DNA of 64,000 bases from Planctobacterium sp965279005 (GCA_965279005.1 CBDIHK010000028.1:186001-250000); one strand, 5' to 3'. Shown: positions 19,056 through 29,077, numbered from the stretch's first letter. Made by a program: numbers and translations. Notes: generated from the letters alone by a model not told the origin.

Positions 19056-19072
19056 CTTAAGGTTTATTTAAG
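19056..19072 (+). promoter_or_regulatory. PmrA/QseB-type box upstream of the response regulator
   Basis: CTTAAG-GTTTA-TTTAAG matches the YTTAAK-N5-YTTAAK box bound by PmrA/QseB-family regulators at every constrained position. It ends 57 bases before the regulator's ATG, and a possible -10 element (TAGTAT) follows about 13 bases downstream. This suggests autoregulation of the two-component operon. Confidence 0.6.
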
Positions 19073-19129
19073 TTTCGCGCATTAGTATTTGCACGTTGCA
19101 TGTGGCAACTGCCTGTTAGAAGGATTGGT

Positions 19130-19783
19130 ATGAGAGTACTGGTTGTAGAAGATGACCCCATTATTGGTGATGGACTGGTTGCTGGCTTGCAGCTAGAAAA
19201 CTTTGCAGTGGACTGGTGTGAGACTAAATCTAGTGCTGATACGGCATTGAGGACATGCAACTACGACTTGATGGTGCTGGACATTGGCCTACCCGACGGT
19301 TCAGGCTTAGATATTTTAAAATCACTGCGCCGGGATAAAAACGACCTGCCAGTACTGATCCTCACCGCTTATGATGAACTGTCTGACAAAATCAAAGGCC
19401 TTGACCTAGGTGCAGATGACTACTTGGTTAAACCTTTTGACTTGGATGAACTTCGCGCCCGCATCAGGGCATTGCAACGCAGGGCAAAAGGCCGCAGCAA
19501 CCCCGTTATTGAAGTGGGAAACCTGCAATTGGATCCGTCTAGGATGCAGGTTACACAAGGGGGCAATCCAGTAGCTTTAGGACCTAAAGAGTTCGCTATC
19601 CTGCGGGTCTTGATGGAACACCATGGGCGCATCCTTTCCAAAGCCCAAATAGAGGACAAGCTATACGGTTGGGATATGGAAGTCGAAAGCAACACCATAG
19701 AAGTGCACATCCATGGTATACGCAAGAAACTAGGAAAACATATTGTGAAGACAATCCGAAATGTAGGATACCGAATAGAGTGA
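19130..19783 (+). CDS. QseB/PmrA-type OmpR-family response regulator
   Basis: This 217-residue regulator has an N-terminal receiver with acidic pocket VEDDP, phospho-acceptor D51 in VLDIGLPDGSG and KPF near residue 104. The C-terminal winged helix has ALGPKEFAILRVLMEHHGR and NTIEVHIHGIRKKLG, closely resembling QseB/PmrA. ATG 19130 is chosen over 19100 because AGAAGGA lies just upstream. The kinase gene overlaps its stop by four bases. Boxes of the QseB/PmrA type precede this gene, hsp20 and the ECF sigma gene. Confidence 0.92.
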   Translation: MRVLVVEDDPIIGDGLVAGLQLENFAVDWCETKSSADTALRTCNYDLMVLDIGLPDGSGLDILKSLRRDKNDLPVLILTAYDELSDKIKGLDLGADDYLVKPFDLDELRARIRALQRRAKGRSNPVIEVGNLQLDPSRMQVTQGGNPVALGPKEFAILRVLMEHHGRILSKAQIEDKLYGWDMEVESNTIEVHIHGIRKKLGKHIVKTIRNVGYRIE

Positions 19784-20811
19784 CTACCGCCATTAACAAA
19801 CTATTGTTAAAAAATGAAAAAATTCTGCTGGGTGTGCTGGTTGTCCTATGGAGTGCGCTGTTACTCAGTGACTTTTTGTCTTCAAACCAACAATTGCATA
19901 CCACTTTGCTTCTTGCCGCGTTGGTCTCGTCTTTGCTTACCCTGTTGCTATTTCGACCTACCCAAACCTCAATAATCCCAGAGCTGACCCAGCAATTCAA
20001 AAAAATTAATGCCGGGCAATCCGAAAGCCTCGAACTCGACAATGTGCCAGAAGATATCCAGCCCTTAGTTGCAGAACTCGAAAAACACTTGGCGATGGAA
20101 ACAGATCGCCTACTGCAGGAGCAGAACTTTAGCTCCGACGCTTCACACGAATTGAGGACACCACTTGCGGGGATGCGCTTGCAGGCACAGATTGCGCAAA
20201 GGACAACAGATGATAAGCAGCGGGAGAAAGCCCTGGCTAACATACTTCTAGCGGTGGATCGGAGCAGTCGCTTAGTAGAACAGTTGCTGGTGTTCTCACG
20301 CTTGACTAGACGGCGCACCCAAGCCGAAAAAACCTTATTGGATATAACCGAACTGTGCCGCCAAACTGTGGCTAAACTCGCGAGTAAAATATCGCACAAA
20401 GCTTTGTCGCTAGAGTCTAATTTTGACGACGTCGGCGAAATCACTGTAGATGCCAACAAAGACCAACTAACCGCACTGTTAGAAAATATACTCAGCAATG
20501 CCCTTGAGCACAGCCCACACTCTGGCACCCTGCGCTTCAACATCCAGGGCAGTTCACCCAATGTCCATATTGTTATCGAAGATGCGGGTCCAGGTATTCC
20601 TGACACTGATTGGCAAAGGGTAGTCATCCCATTCCAAAAGTCCTCTGATGGCAAACAGAAAAGTACTGGATTGGGTCTGGCTATTTGTGATCGAATCGCC
20701 AAATTGCACCAGGGTAGCCTACGATTGGGGAACTCAGAACTTGGCGGACTGCTAGTAGATATTTGCCTACCTGAAGCCAACGTCGCCGAAATTCTTGAAA
20801 TGGCCAGCTAA
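19780..20811 (+). CDS. Two-component sensor histidine kinase
   Basis: The GTG start overlaps the regulator stop (GTGA), giving 343 residues. Two membrane helices near residues 14-30 and 40-56 are separated by only a few residues. There is thus almost no periplasmic sensor domain, and no clear HAMP is visible; this is the style of intramembrane-sensing kinases. The HisKA domain has H123 in DASHELRTPLAG. The ATPase domain shows LSNALEHSPH (N box), EDAGPGIP and STGLGLAICDRI. It is the cognate partner of the upstream QseB/PmrA-type regulator. Confidence 0.9.
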   Translation: MTTAINKLLLKNEKILLGVLVVLWSALLLSDFLSSNQQLHTTLLLAALVSSLLTLLLFRPTQTSIIPELTQQFKKINAGQSESLELDNVPEDIQPLVAELEKHLAMETDRLLQEQNFSSDASHELRTPLAGMRLQAQIAQRTTDDKQREKALANILLAVDRSSRLVEQLLVFSRLTRRRTQAEKTLLDITELCRQTVAKLASKISHKALSLESNFDDVGEITVDANKDQLTALLENILSNALEHSPHSGTLRFNIQGSSPNVHIVIEDAGPGIPDTDWQRVVIPFQKSSDGKQKSTGLGLAICDRIAKLHQGSLRLGNSELGGLLVDICLPEANVAEILEMAS

Positions 20812-20859
20812 ACAAGCCAGGATATTGACCATGGAGGAATATCGGCTGGAAGGCTTCCA

Positions 20860-22506
20860 ATGGCAAACCTGGATCAATGGCTGGCTAAACTATCCTTAGC
20901 ACGCGACACAAAAACTGTACTCGACATTTTATCTGAAGCCGCCAAGTTGGTGACCCAGGCATCAGAAGTACAGGCCTATTCCTTTGTGGTGGAGGATGTT
21001 GATGACATTACGGATCCCAAAGCAAGAGCTGCGGAGCTGCCTGATCCTTTGATACAGAAAATCTATGAACGGAAGGGTTTGCTCTACCTAGGCACTGACG
21101 ACAAGCAAATGCTCATCGACGCTGGCATTATGGCGATAGCAATAGATTGCCCCGTCTTGATAGCACCGCTGCGTCAAAACGACCCCATCGGCGCGCTGCT
21201 TTGCCAATTCATTGACATAAGTCCCGCAAACCAATTAGATATAATTAACAACTTTGATCAAGATAAACTCGCTATCTTGGGTACGGCGGGTGCCATCGCA
21301 TTGGAAAATGTCAGTATCCATGAACAATTAGCGCAGCAGGCCATAGAAAGGACAGCCGAGTTAATGGAAGTCAGGCAGGCAGCCGACGCCGCAAACCGCA
21401 TAAAAAGCCGCTATTTGTCTGCAGCCAGCCATGATTTAAGGCAGCCACTACAACAGCTCACAAGCCTAATCGACCTGCTTTTGAGACAAAATGCAACACC
21501 CGAAACGGGCAACAAAGATCCAATGCCTACATACCGCAGAATGCAGCGCATCACGGCAGCCATGGACAAGCTATTGTCTACACTCTTGGATCTTGAACGC
21601 TTGGAACAGGGCGCTATTACACCCAGTATCAAAGACGTCGAACTGGATAGCCTGTTGCTCACCCTGCAGGATGACTTCGCTGACAAAGCAAGCGAAAAGC
21701 AGTTGCAGTTGTCAATTGCCACTACCCAGCAAACGGTTGTCACAGACCCAGATTTATTGCTACAAATTCTGCGTAACCTACTGGGGAACGCCATTAAATA
21801 CACCCAGTCGGGCATGGTATCTGTAAGCGCCAGCAATGGTGCCAACTTTTTGGAACTATGCATTAGCGATACCGGCCCAGGCTTTACCGCAGAGCAACAG
21901 ATCCTTATTTTCGATCCTTTTTACCAAATAATGGATGGGCGGCAGCAACGGGCGAGCTTTGGCCTAGGCCTATCTTTGGTAAAAGCCCTTGCTGAAACGC
22001 TCAGTGTACCTGTGTCACTTTCGTCTATACCAGGTGATGGTAGCTGCTTTAGCCTGACGCTTCCTATTAGTGAACACCAAGTGGAAAAGCTAGTGGATAG
22101 CGGTGGGGACATTGTCCAGGTTGAGCTGCCCAGCCGGGGTATCGTATTGTATTTGGAAGATGATGACATACTGGTGGACAGCATTACCCTGCTATTGGAG
22201 ATGGTAGGATTCGCTGTATATACGGCTAGTTCACTCGCCAATACAAAAGAATTACTGGCGCAAAACCCTTTTGTCCCGGATATCATCGTCACCGATAAAA
22301 ACCTGCTTGATGGGGAAGACGGGCTAGCCGTGGTGTCGCACTTGCGGCAACACTTCGAAACCGCTATCCCCGCAATCCTGTTGACAGGTTTTACGGAGAG
22401 AAGTGTCATTGAGGAAGCCGCAAAAACTGTTCAAAGTACACTGACAAAACCAGTAGACGTGGATGTATTAATCGATGAGATTGAGTCACTACTCAAAAAC
22501 CCATGA
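20860..22506 (+). CDS. Soluble hybrid histidine kinase with GAF-like input and C-terminal receiver
   Basis: The 548-residue protein has no membrane segment. A GAF-like region covers about residues 10-160. A short coiled coil leads to HisKA with H191 in SAASHDLRQPLQQL, followed by an ATPase domain (LLGNAIKYTQSG, SDTGPGF, FGLGLSLVKAL). The C-terminal receiver has D479 in IVTDKNLLDGEDG and a KP motif. It starts 49 bases after the preceding kinase with GGAAGG upstream. No separate output gene adjoins, so phosphotransfer to a distant partner, or cross-talk with the neighbouring system, is possible. Confidence 0.87.
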   Translation: MANLDQWLAKLSLARDTKTVLDILSEAAKLVTQASEVQAYSFVVEDVDDITDPKARAAELPDPLIQKIYERKGLLYLGTDDKQMLIDAGIMAIAIDCPVLIAPLRQNDPIGALLCQFIDISPANQLDIINNFDQDKLAILGTAGAIALENVSIHEQLAQQAIERTAELMEVRQAADAANRIKSRYLSAASHDLRQPLQQLTSLIDLLLRQNATPETGNKDPMPTYRRMQRITAAMDKLLSTLLDLERLEQGAITPSIKDVELDSLLLTLQDDFADKASEKQLQLSIATTQQTVVTDPDLLLQILRNLLGNAIKYTQSGMVSVSASNGANFLELCISDTGPGFTAEQQILIFDPFYQIMDGRQQRASFGLGLSLVKALAETLSVPVSLSSIPGDGSCFSLTLPISEHQVEKLVDSGGDIVQVELPSRGIVLYLEDDDILVDSITLLLEMVGFAVYTASSLANTKELLAQNPFVPDIIVTDKNLLDGEDGLAVVSHLRQHFETAIPAILLTGFTERSVIEEAAKTVQSTLTKPVDVDVLIDEIESLLKNP

Positions 22507-22561
22507 GCTAATCTCTAGCCCTTGCAGCGGGATTGGACAACCAGTGACAGGCAGCCGTCCG

Positions 22562-23740
22562 TTAACTTGGATTCCCCTTGTCAAAATGCCACAAATAGCC
22601 AATACCAAGAAGCAGCATACAAAGCATTATCCAAAGCGTCGCCTGTTGCCATAGCCCAAAGACAGCACCATAAAATGCGCCTGATACTAACAAGAAAACC
22701 CCAACTGCTGTATTACCAGCCCCCACAATACCCAATCGGTTTTCATCATTAGTTACATTCAGGGTGAGTGTTTTTCGACCAACACGTATCCCATCGTACC
22801 CCACAAGCAAGGCGATAAAGCAAATAGGCTTCAACACATACAAGTCGGAACCCACTAGGAAAATTCCCCCCAAGATTGACAGGAAACAAATCAAACCGGC
22901 AAATTTTAAGGTTTTTACAGCGTCGTTATCTGCTAGCCTGCCCCAAACCCATGAGGAAGATAAAGCTGCAATACCAGATGCTAAAAGGAGCCAACCGATA
23001 TTGAGCCCCTGCGACTCACTCCATGACGACACCAGTATTGGGATTGCCAACATGGCATGCAACATTAGGCAACGCATGAGGACAAGCTTGCGCAATAGCC
23101 TTGAAGCTTTAAAAGTCGCCCAGATCGAGTCGCTTTTGTAGTTGGTTGCAGTGTCCAGTTTGACCCGTAACCCGAGGCTACAAGCAAGTACCGCTAAGGC
23201 CAAAGAAGTGCTTATGGCAAACCCTAGCTGGATATAAAAAAGTTGGCTTGAGCCACCAAGAAATATGATTACCAACGCAAACAGGATACTAAGTGCACCT
23301 GATATACTGGCAATATTCCCTATAAACTTACCTCGTTTGCCTTTGCCCACAAGGGTCGCCTGGATGTCTTTGCTAAACACGGAGGTAAATGCCCTACCGA
23401 TACTAAGAATGGCCAAGGTTAGGGCGATGGCAATGGCAAGTTGGTTGCCAGCCATCCAAAAACTCATCAGGGTCAATAGCAGTGCACCAATTAGTTGGAT
23501 GCCAATGCCAATCCGCCAACCAATATCCCGGCGACGTTGTTTGCCCAATTGGCTATTCTTAATCCACCACTGTGGCAACATAGAACCCGCTTCCCGCAAG
23601 GGTGCCAGCAAAGGCAACACCCAGCCCCCTGCACCTGTGGCCATTACCAGCCATGGCAAGGTGGTTTTTGGGGATATCAGGAGATCCATCAATTTGTTGT
23701 TCAATTGTACAAAAACCAGCTGGCTTGATGACTTCATCAT
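22562..23740 (-). CDS. Major facilitator superfamily transporter
   Basis: This 392-residue membrane protein is predicted to have about eleven or twelve helices, with a central charged loop near residue 190. The N-terminus reads SPKTTLPWLVMATGAGGWVLPLLAPLREAGSMLP, a form seen in MFS proteins of unknown substrate. It is transcribed convergently with the hybrid kinase and divergently from the diguanylate cyclase. The long predicted helices and gene length support a complete protein. The substrate cannot be inferred. Confidence 0.78.
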   Translation of the reverse strand: MMKSSSQLVFVQLNNKLMDLLISPKTTLPWLVMATGAGGWVLPLLAPLREAGSMLPQWWIKNSQLGKQRRRDIGWRIGIGIQLIGALLLTLMSFWMAGNQLAIAIALTLAILSIGRAFTSVFSKDIQATLVGKGKRGKFIGNIASISGALSILFALVIIFLGGSSQLFYIQLGFAISTSLALAVLACSLGLRVKLDTATNYKSDSIWATFKASRLLRKLVLMRCLMLHAMLAIPILVSSWSESQGLNIGWLLLASGIAALSSSWVWGRLADNDAVKTLKFAGLICFLSILGGIFLVGSDLYVLKPICFIALLVGYDGIRVGRKTLTLNVTNDENRLGIVGAGNTAVGVFLLVSGAFYGAVFGLWQQATLWIMLCMLLLGIGYLWHFDKGNPS

Positions 23741-23949
23741 TTACTTTGTTTGCGTTTAGATATGGTTTGAACGGCGAAAACAGCGTGTTGGATGATAAAT
23801 TGTGTAATTAGTTTGCGATTTGATAAATCCAAATCAGGTTTACTGGTGTAGCTTATTACACGGTTACAGTTTTTCACCCATTTTTTCCTCACCCAATATC
23901 GGTGCGCTGTTTATCGCAACGACAACTTAAGATGTTTACAGGAACTATG

Positions 23950-24789
23950 ATGCAAGCAACAACAGATGATACAAGCAGCACCGTCGAAGACATAGTTGAA
24001 CAGGAGAGCATAAGTTTCACTGCGACGGATGCACTGGAGATGGCCGGAAGCCCTTGGTTGTTCCGCTATTTTTTACGCGAGCTCGGCGATGATATTTACC
24101 AACACCTAATACTGGCGCTAACCCACGAAAACCTGGGCAATAAAGAAGCTAAAACCCTCTGGCAAAATGCACTTGAACACCAAGCAGCGATTGCATTGAG
24201 CCTAGGAAGGCGACCCAATTTTATCGTAGCATTGGCCGATTACCTTATCGATTTTAGCGAGCAAGACATCCGGCCTATTTTAATTGATACAATGCGCAGT
24301 AAAGATATATTGCAAAACTCCACGCGGGATACACTAACGGGCTTGTTCCGGCGAGAGGTATTTGACCAAATGTTAGAACGGGAATACGACGAAGTGATCC
24401 GGGAAGGGAAGTCATTTTGCATTGCCATGATAGATATAGACGACTTCAAGGCGGTCAATGATAACTACGGGCACCAGCGCGGTGACGAGGTATTACAGGT
24501 CATAGGCAAGCAAGTTAAAAAGTCTGTACGCACTATGGATATCGCAGCGCGCTATGGCGGTGAAGAATTGGTGGTATTGATGCCACATGTGGACATAAAG
24601 CAAGCAGGCCAAGTTGCCAACAGGATCCGAGAAGTTATTGCCGGGCTCAGTTTCCAAGACTTCAAGGTAACGGTCAGTATTGGGATCAGCGATGCACATT
24701 ATGACAGTGCAGCGGATGCATTGGCGGCAGCGGATGGGGCACTTTACCAGGCCAAGCACCAGGGTAAAAACCAAGTAGTCTTGGCTTAG
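23950..24789 (+). CDS. Diguanylate cyclase (GGDEF)
   Basis: The C-terminal half (residues about 120-279) is a GGDEF domain with active-site GGEEL beginning at residue 203. An RTMD inhibitory c-di-GMP-binding I-site sits five residues ahead. DIDDFKAVNDNYGHQRGDEVL marks the metal and substrate segment. The N-terminal 120 residues form an unidentified alpha-helical input region without membrane segments. Two adjacent ATG codons (23947, 23950) follow AGGA; the second has better spacing. The product should make c-di-GMP with product inhibition. Confidence 0.9.
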   Translation: MQATTDDTSSTVEDIVEQESISFTATDALEMAGSPWLFRYFLRELGDDIYQHLILALTHENLGNKEAKTLWQNALEHQAAIALSLGRRPNFIVALADYLIDFSEQDIRPILIDTMRSKDILQNSTRDTLTGLFRREVFDQMLEREYDEVIREGKSFCIAMIDIDDFKAVNDNYGHQRGDEVLQVIGKQVKKSVRTMDIAARYGGEELVVLMPHVDIKQAGQVANRIREVIAGLSFQDFKVTVSIGISDAHYDSAADALAAADGALYQAKHQGKNQVVLA

Positions 24790-24876
24790 CCAGCCCCCCA
24801 GGAGTGAGCCCCAAAAAACGCTTCCAAGCAGTACCTGGCAACTGCTAAGGGAGGTTAGCTGAAGTCCTGAACTATT

Positions 24877-24935
24877 TTCAATAGGTTATAAAAATTTTAC
24901 GGTTATAGTCATCATGTTAGCGATAACCTATTGAA
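24877..24935 (+). repeat. Widely spaced 13-bp perfect inverted repeat
   Basis: TTCAATAGGTTAT at 24877-24889 is mirrored exactly by ATAACCTATTGAA at 24923-24935, with a 33-base AT-rich spacer. It lies alone between the diguanylate cyclase and the phosphatase-kinase gene. The long loop and lack of a T run argue against a terminator. A looped operator or a small mobile-repeat remnant are both possible. Confidence 0.7.
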
Positions 24936-25022
24936 TTAAATAACGTTTATCCAATGGTATACTACTTGCTTTAGCATTGGGGAGTACAGCTCACAGCAAC
25001 GTCAACAGACGGGAGGCAAAGC

Positions 25023-26664
25023 ATGAGAACCCCACACAAGCGTAACTTTGAATATTGGTATGGCGCCGTTGCAATACTCGGTTTACTATCGGTGTTTCTA
25101 GCCGAAGCGATACACTTTAAGGTATTTTTTGCTTGGGTCAGCTTTGCTTTTGCCATTGTCGCATGCGCCTACTTTTTCAAGAAACCCAATATTTTCCGCA
25201 AGTCTGTGGACGGCAGGATCCCTAACTATATTTCGTGGTTGTTGTGGCCATTTTTGGTATCGGTGCAATTATACAACGCCATTGTTAGGAAGCGGGACGC
25301 CACGCTTCCCATCCAAGAAATTAGTCCGGGCTTGTTTATCGGCAGGCGCCTGCTACCGTCAGATGTCCATCTTCTAGAGTCGTTAAAAATCGATGCAATA
25401 TTGGATGTCACGTCAGAATTTAATTCCTTGCAATGGTCAGTTTCTGACAGCGAAATGACCTATCTCAATATTCCGGTACTGGATCATCAATCACCCAACC
25501 AGCAAGATATCATTAAAGCGATTAACTGGATAAATAAACACCGCAATAGCAACAAATCTGTACTAGTTCATTGTGCGCTAGGTAGAGGCAGGTCGGTACT
25601 TATAGTTGCAGCTTATTTACTCGCCAAGTACCCCGAAAAAACAGTACGGGAAGTATTGGAATCAATTACCAACATAAGGCACACCGCCCGACTGAATATG
25701 GATCAACTAAGGACATTGGAGACGGTTCATCAGGACGACAATTTCCGCTTATTGCCAAATGCTTGGATAATCGCCAACCCAGTGGCTGGGGGCGGGAAAT
25801 GGGCAGAACATCGCCAATCCATTTGTGAGCAACTTGGCTTGTTCTATTCTTTAACCGTAGTTGCCACAACCCCGGAGCTAAGCGCTAATGAGTTGGCAAG
25901 GGAAGCCTGCGCCGCAAACGCAAAATTAATTATCGCAGCCGGTGGCGATGGCACAGTCAATGAAGTTGCCCCAGCATTAGTTGGCACAGATATAGCGCTA
26001 GCGATAATACCACTAGGCACAACCAATGCGCTAAGCCACTTTTTGTGGGGAGCCAAAGCAAAATTTGCTGCTGTTGACATAGCTTGTGAGGCCATTATCA
26101 GCGGAAAACCGCGGCCTTTTGACGTTGGTCTATGCAATGGCGAAATTTTTTACCTTGCTAGTGGGTATTGGTTTCGAATCCAGGATGATTGAACTGGCTG
26201 ACCGTGCGTCCAAGGATGAATCTGGCCAGGGGGCGTATTTGAGTGGTCTTTTCCAAGCACTTAGGGAAGACAAGAAGCTGGAATTACAAGTACAGTTTAA
26301 TGACGAAAAGGAATTTTCCATTTCGACTACAAGTTTAATTGCAGCAAACTCCGCTCCTGTTTCAACAGTATTAGCGCAAGGTGACGGCTTACCAGACAGT
26401 AATGATGGTAAACTCGATGTCACATGGCTTGACGCCTCAGCTAAACAGCAGAACCAGTTAAGGAACCTATTGGATCTGTTACTTGCAGAGGTCAATGAGC
26501 CAGACAATCCCGCGATACAACACAAACACTGCACGCAATTGCATGTCAAAGCCGACCAAGACTTTAGCTACTGCATCGATGGAGAATTGCGCAATGCAAA
26601 GGCATTGGATATTAAAATCCAAGCAAATGCCTTACATATTGTAAGCAACCAAGCTATCAATTAA
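25023..26664 (+). CDS. Dual-specificity phosphatase-diacylglycerol kinase-like fusion (frameshifted)
   Basis: The N-terminus has two to three membrane helices. A cysteine phosphatase domain follows with the signature HCALGRGR (nucleophile C184, R190). A lipid-kinase catalytic domain comes after, with ANPVAGGGK and AAGGDGTVNEVAPAL near residue 304. Frame one ends at 26192, but the second frame continues the same domain. Removing one G from GGG at 26163-26165 gives FYLASGIGFESRMIELADRA. The start has GGGAGGC upstream. Fusions of this kind likely act on membrane lipids or phospholipid headgroups. As written the kinase loses its C-terminal third. Confidence 0.82.
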
Positions 26665-26997
26665 CCCTAGCAATCCGACGCCACATCAACCTGCCATTGA
26701 AGTGAACCGCGACTTTATCCGGTGTCAATGGCAGTATCCTCAAACGTTGACACTTATTGACCAAGCCCCGGCACCAGCTATACAGCAAAGGTTGTGCGCA
26801 AAAACTTCAGGTGGCAATGAATTTTTTTCATATTGGGCTGCGCAAGTTCCGCCAACAAAAGCGAACGCTTATTAAAAAACGTTTATAAATCAGATAAATA
26901 AAAAAAATTTAAAGGTTGGCATCAAATTAGCCTTATATGCAGTAGGTGCAAACATTTTCTGTATGCGCCCACCGCATCCAAACTAATGGAGGAACCT
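26665..26997. other. Intergenic region before hemerythrin gene
   Basis: No gene was found. A 9-bp inverted repeat TGCCATTGA/TCAATGGCA (26692-26700, 26725-26733) lacks a T run. At 26917-26931, TGGCATCAAATTAGC has GG and GC at sigma-54 spacing with 8 of 11 informative matches. This is a weak promoter candidate for the hemerythrin gene. The remainder is AT-rich. Confidence 0.35.
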
Positions 26998-27441
26998 GTG
27001 GAAATTTTACATGCTATAAAAAAAGATCACGAGAAACAGAAACTATTGATGAAGATCTTGATTGAAACTAGCGGCGACAGCGACAGCCGGCGCCACCACT
27101 TTTCAGAGTTGAAGCACGAGTTGAAAAAGCATGAAAAAGCTGAAAGGGAACATTTTTATGCGCCTCTATTCGAAGTCGGTGACGATGAAACGCCACCACA
27201 AAACGCGCTATTCGAGCACTTTGAGATAGATGAAAAAATAGCAGAGCTTGAAGAGATAAGTATGAGTTCACCTGCATGGCTACACAAAATGCGAGATTTG
27301 CGCACCTTGGTAGAGGAACACCTCGAGCAAGAGGAAAGGCTGCTTTTCGGGATGGCGGATGAAGCATTCAGCCCTAACGAGAAACAAAACCTGGCCGAAG
27401 AGTATAGCGAAGAGAAAAGCAAGGTGGCTAAGTCGTCCTAA
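26998..27441 (+). CDS. Hemerythrin-domain protein
   Basis: This 147-residue cytoplasmic four-helix protein has the spaced histidines and acidic residues of the hemerythrin HHE domain: HAIKKDHEKQ, HEKAEREHFYAPLF, LFEHFEIDEKIAELE and VEEHLEQEERLLF. These residues hold a di-iron centre that binds O2 or NO or buffers iron. GTG 26998 is preferred to ATG 26986 because GGAGG at 26988-26992 lies five bases ahead of it and would overlap the ATG. A strong terminator follows, so it is likely monocistronic. Confidence 0.88.
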   Translation: MEILHAIKKDHEKQKLLMKILIETSGDSDSRRHHFSELKHELKKHEKAEREHFYAPLFEVGDDETPPQNALFEHFEIDEKIAELEEISMSSPAWLHKMRDLRTLVEEHLEQEERLLFGMADEAFSPNEKQNLAEEYSEEKSKVAKSS

Positions 27442-27493
27442 CCAGTCGTTGTTGGCTCAACTTAACTTGTAGTGGCCCTGCCACTGCGTTTCC

Positions 27494-27520
27494 AAAAAGT
27501 GCGCTGTTGCGCACTTTTTT
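27494..27520 (+). terminator. Rho-independent terminator after hemerythrin gene
   Basis: A perfect 11-bp stem AAAAAGTGCGC-tgtt-GCGCACTTTTT is followed by further T. The A/T ends make it usable on both strands, but the only nearby upstream gene is the hemerythrin gene. The next 220 bases up to 27742 show no gene. Confidence 0.92.
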
Positions 27521-27742
27521 GCTACTTAAAGGCTTGGCTTCTTGGGCACTAACCCGTGAAAAAATTACAAGGCTCCCTGAAATGAGTACTTTCAAGATCT
27601 GCAAAAATGCGCAAACCCCAACACAAAAAGCACAATATATGCTTATTAATCAATACATTAAGGTGGTGATGAATAGTTTGCATCATTCTTGCCTCACTCA
27701 CTATGAGCAATAAAACACGTTTGATGTATTGAGGAGGAATCC

Positions 27743-28597
27743 ATGAGCTTAACCAGTATTCTTGTACATTTATCGAGTGATAGAACCTGCCAACAGAGGT
27801 TAGATGTAGCCTGTAATTTAGTGCAAGCTGCAGGCGGGCGCATTCAAGGATGTTACTTCCAGGCGTCACAAGTTAACCAAGAAAACCATGCTACAGAGCT
27901 GGTTATGGCACCTGATGGCCTAGCCTGGGCCCCTGAACCGAGTCAAAATGCCAAACAGTTAGCCTGCGAAGACCTCGCGGTGGTTAAGGAACTGCTGTCG
28001 ACACAAGTAGCAGGACTGGAAAACATACAGTGGCATACGCCCCCGGGAGAAATGCACGAACACCTAAATAATGTTGCCTTGCCCCATGAGTTAGTCATAC
28101 TGAGTGCAGCTTATTTCGATGGTTTCAAAACTGTCGATATCAGTAGTGCATTGCCCAACCTCAATCACAATTTATCTAGCCCATTACTAATCCTAACTGA
28201 AAACCTGATGCCAGGATATTTACCAAAGCATCCATTGATAATTTGGGACAACAGTGCCGAGGCGGCACGGACTGTCAAACAGGCTCTACCCATTTTGCGG
28301 GCAAGCGGCCAGGTCTCATTGCTGTCCACTATGGACAACGAAGATGGCAACGACGTGGTTGCGCTAGAAGAACTCGCTGCCTTGCTGAGGTTGAGTAATA
28401 TCGAAATAAACGCCGTTTCAGCTGCTGCTAGCAGCAGGCCACTGGCCACAGCCATTGCCGAAACCGTAGTGAAAAACAACAATGACCTCGTCGTTTTGGG
28501 TTATACCGGTGACTCTGTATTCCAGCATCTATTAGGCAGCAAACTGATTGACCAGCTGTTGGAAGAAGTAAATACACCGCTGTTGCTCAATAACTGA
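27743..28597 (+). CDS. Universal stress protein with two UspA domains
   Basis: The 284-residue product contains two alpha/beta Usp modules. The second ends in VVLGYTGDSVFQHLLGSKLIDQLLEEVNTPLLL, where the glycines correspond to the nucleotide-binding loop (GxxG-x9-GS type, here in modified form). The first module is more divergent. GAGGAGG precedes the ATG. The decayed gdhA fragment lies downstream on the same strand. It is a cytoplasmic stress-survival protein by family; the ligand is unknown. Confidence 0.85.
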   Translation: MSLTSILVHLSSDRTCQQRLDVACNLVQAAGGRIQGCYFQASQVNQENHATELVMAPDGLAWAPEPSQNAKQLACEDLAVVKELLSTQVAGLENIQWHTPPGEMHEHLNNVALPHELVILSAAYFDGFKTVDISSALPNLNHNLSSPLLILTENLMPGYLPKHPLIIWDNSAEAARTVKQALPILRASGQVSLLSTMDNEDGNDVVALEELAALLRLSNIEINAVSAAASSRPLATAIAETVVKNNNDLVVLGYTGDSVFQHLLGSKLIDQLLEEVNTPLLLNN

Positions 28598-28649
28598 TCT
28601 TTGTCTCGAGCCTTCAATAGAGTTAGCCCACCTAAATTAGGAGATATCG

Positions 28650-29077
28650 ATGCAATGCAAAGAACTGAAATCATATGTCCATGCCCTGCGCCAGAAATTG
28701 CCAGATGAAAAACAGTACACTGATATCATAAGGCAGGAAGCAGAAAACTTGGGACAGGTGCTCAATGAAAACCCAGCATGGCGCTGACGGATGCAGCAAT
28801 AAACGCTCTACCAGAAATAGACATTATATTTGCACCTGGTAAAGCAGCAAACGCCGGAGGCGTGGCCCTATCTGCTATGGAAATGTCGCAAAATGCCAGC
28901 TTTATATCAGAGGGCTTCACCGCATTGGACGAACGCTTGTAACAAACAATGGAAGCCATTTTCCATAGATGCCATCGACATGCGACCCGTGACAACGGCA
29001 ATCCAAACTATATCAAAGGTGCCTCAGTGGCAGGCTTCAGCAAGTTAGCACAAGCAATGCTGGCTCAAGGAGTCTAA
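28650..29077 (+). pseudogene. gdhA: Decayed NADP-type glutamate dehydrogenase (gdhA remnant)
   Basis: An ATG with AGGAG upstream opens a 45-codon frame resembling the GdhA N-terminus (ENLGQVLNENPAWR). A stop at 28785-28787 follows. One frame over, the sequence jumps to the GdhA C-terminus: FAPGKAANAGGVALSAMEMSQN, then DERL, an in-frame TAA at 28940-28942, and finally NYIKGASVAGFSKLAQAMLAQGV. Roughly 300 central codons including the catalytic core are missing. It is therefore a deletion remnant with an extra nonsense codon. A different, intact glutamate dehydrogenase-family gene lies 2.6 kb downstream. Confidence 0.88.

Noticed and set aside
26692..26733. Inverted repeat as terminator of the phosphatase-lipid kinase gene
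   Set aside because: The loop is 24 bases and no T run follows, so intrinsic termination is unlikely.
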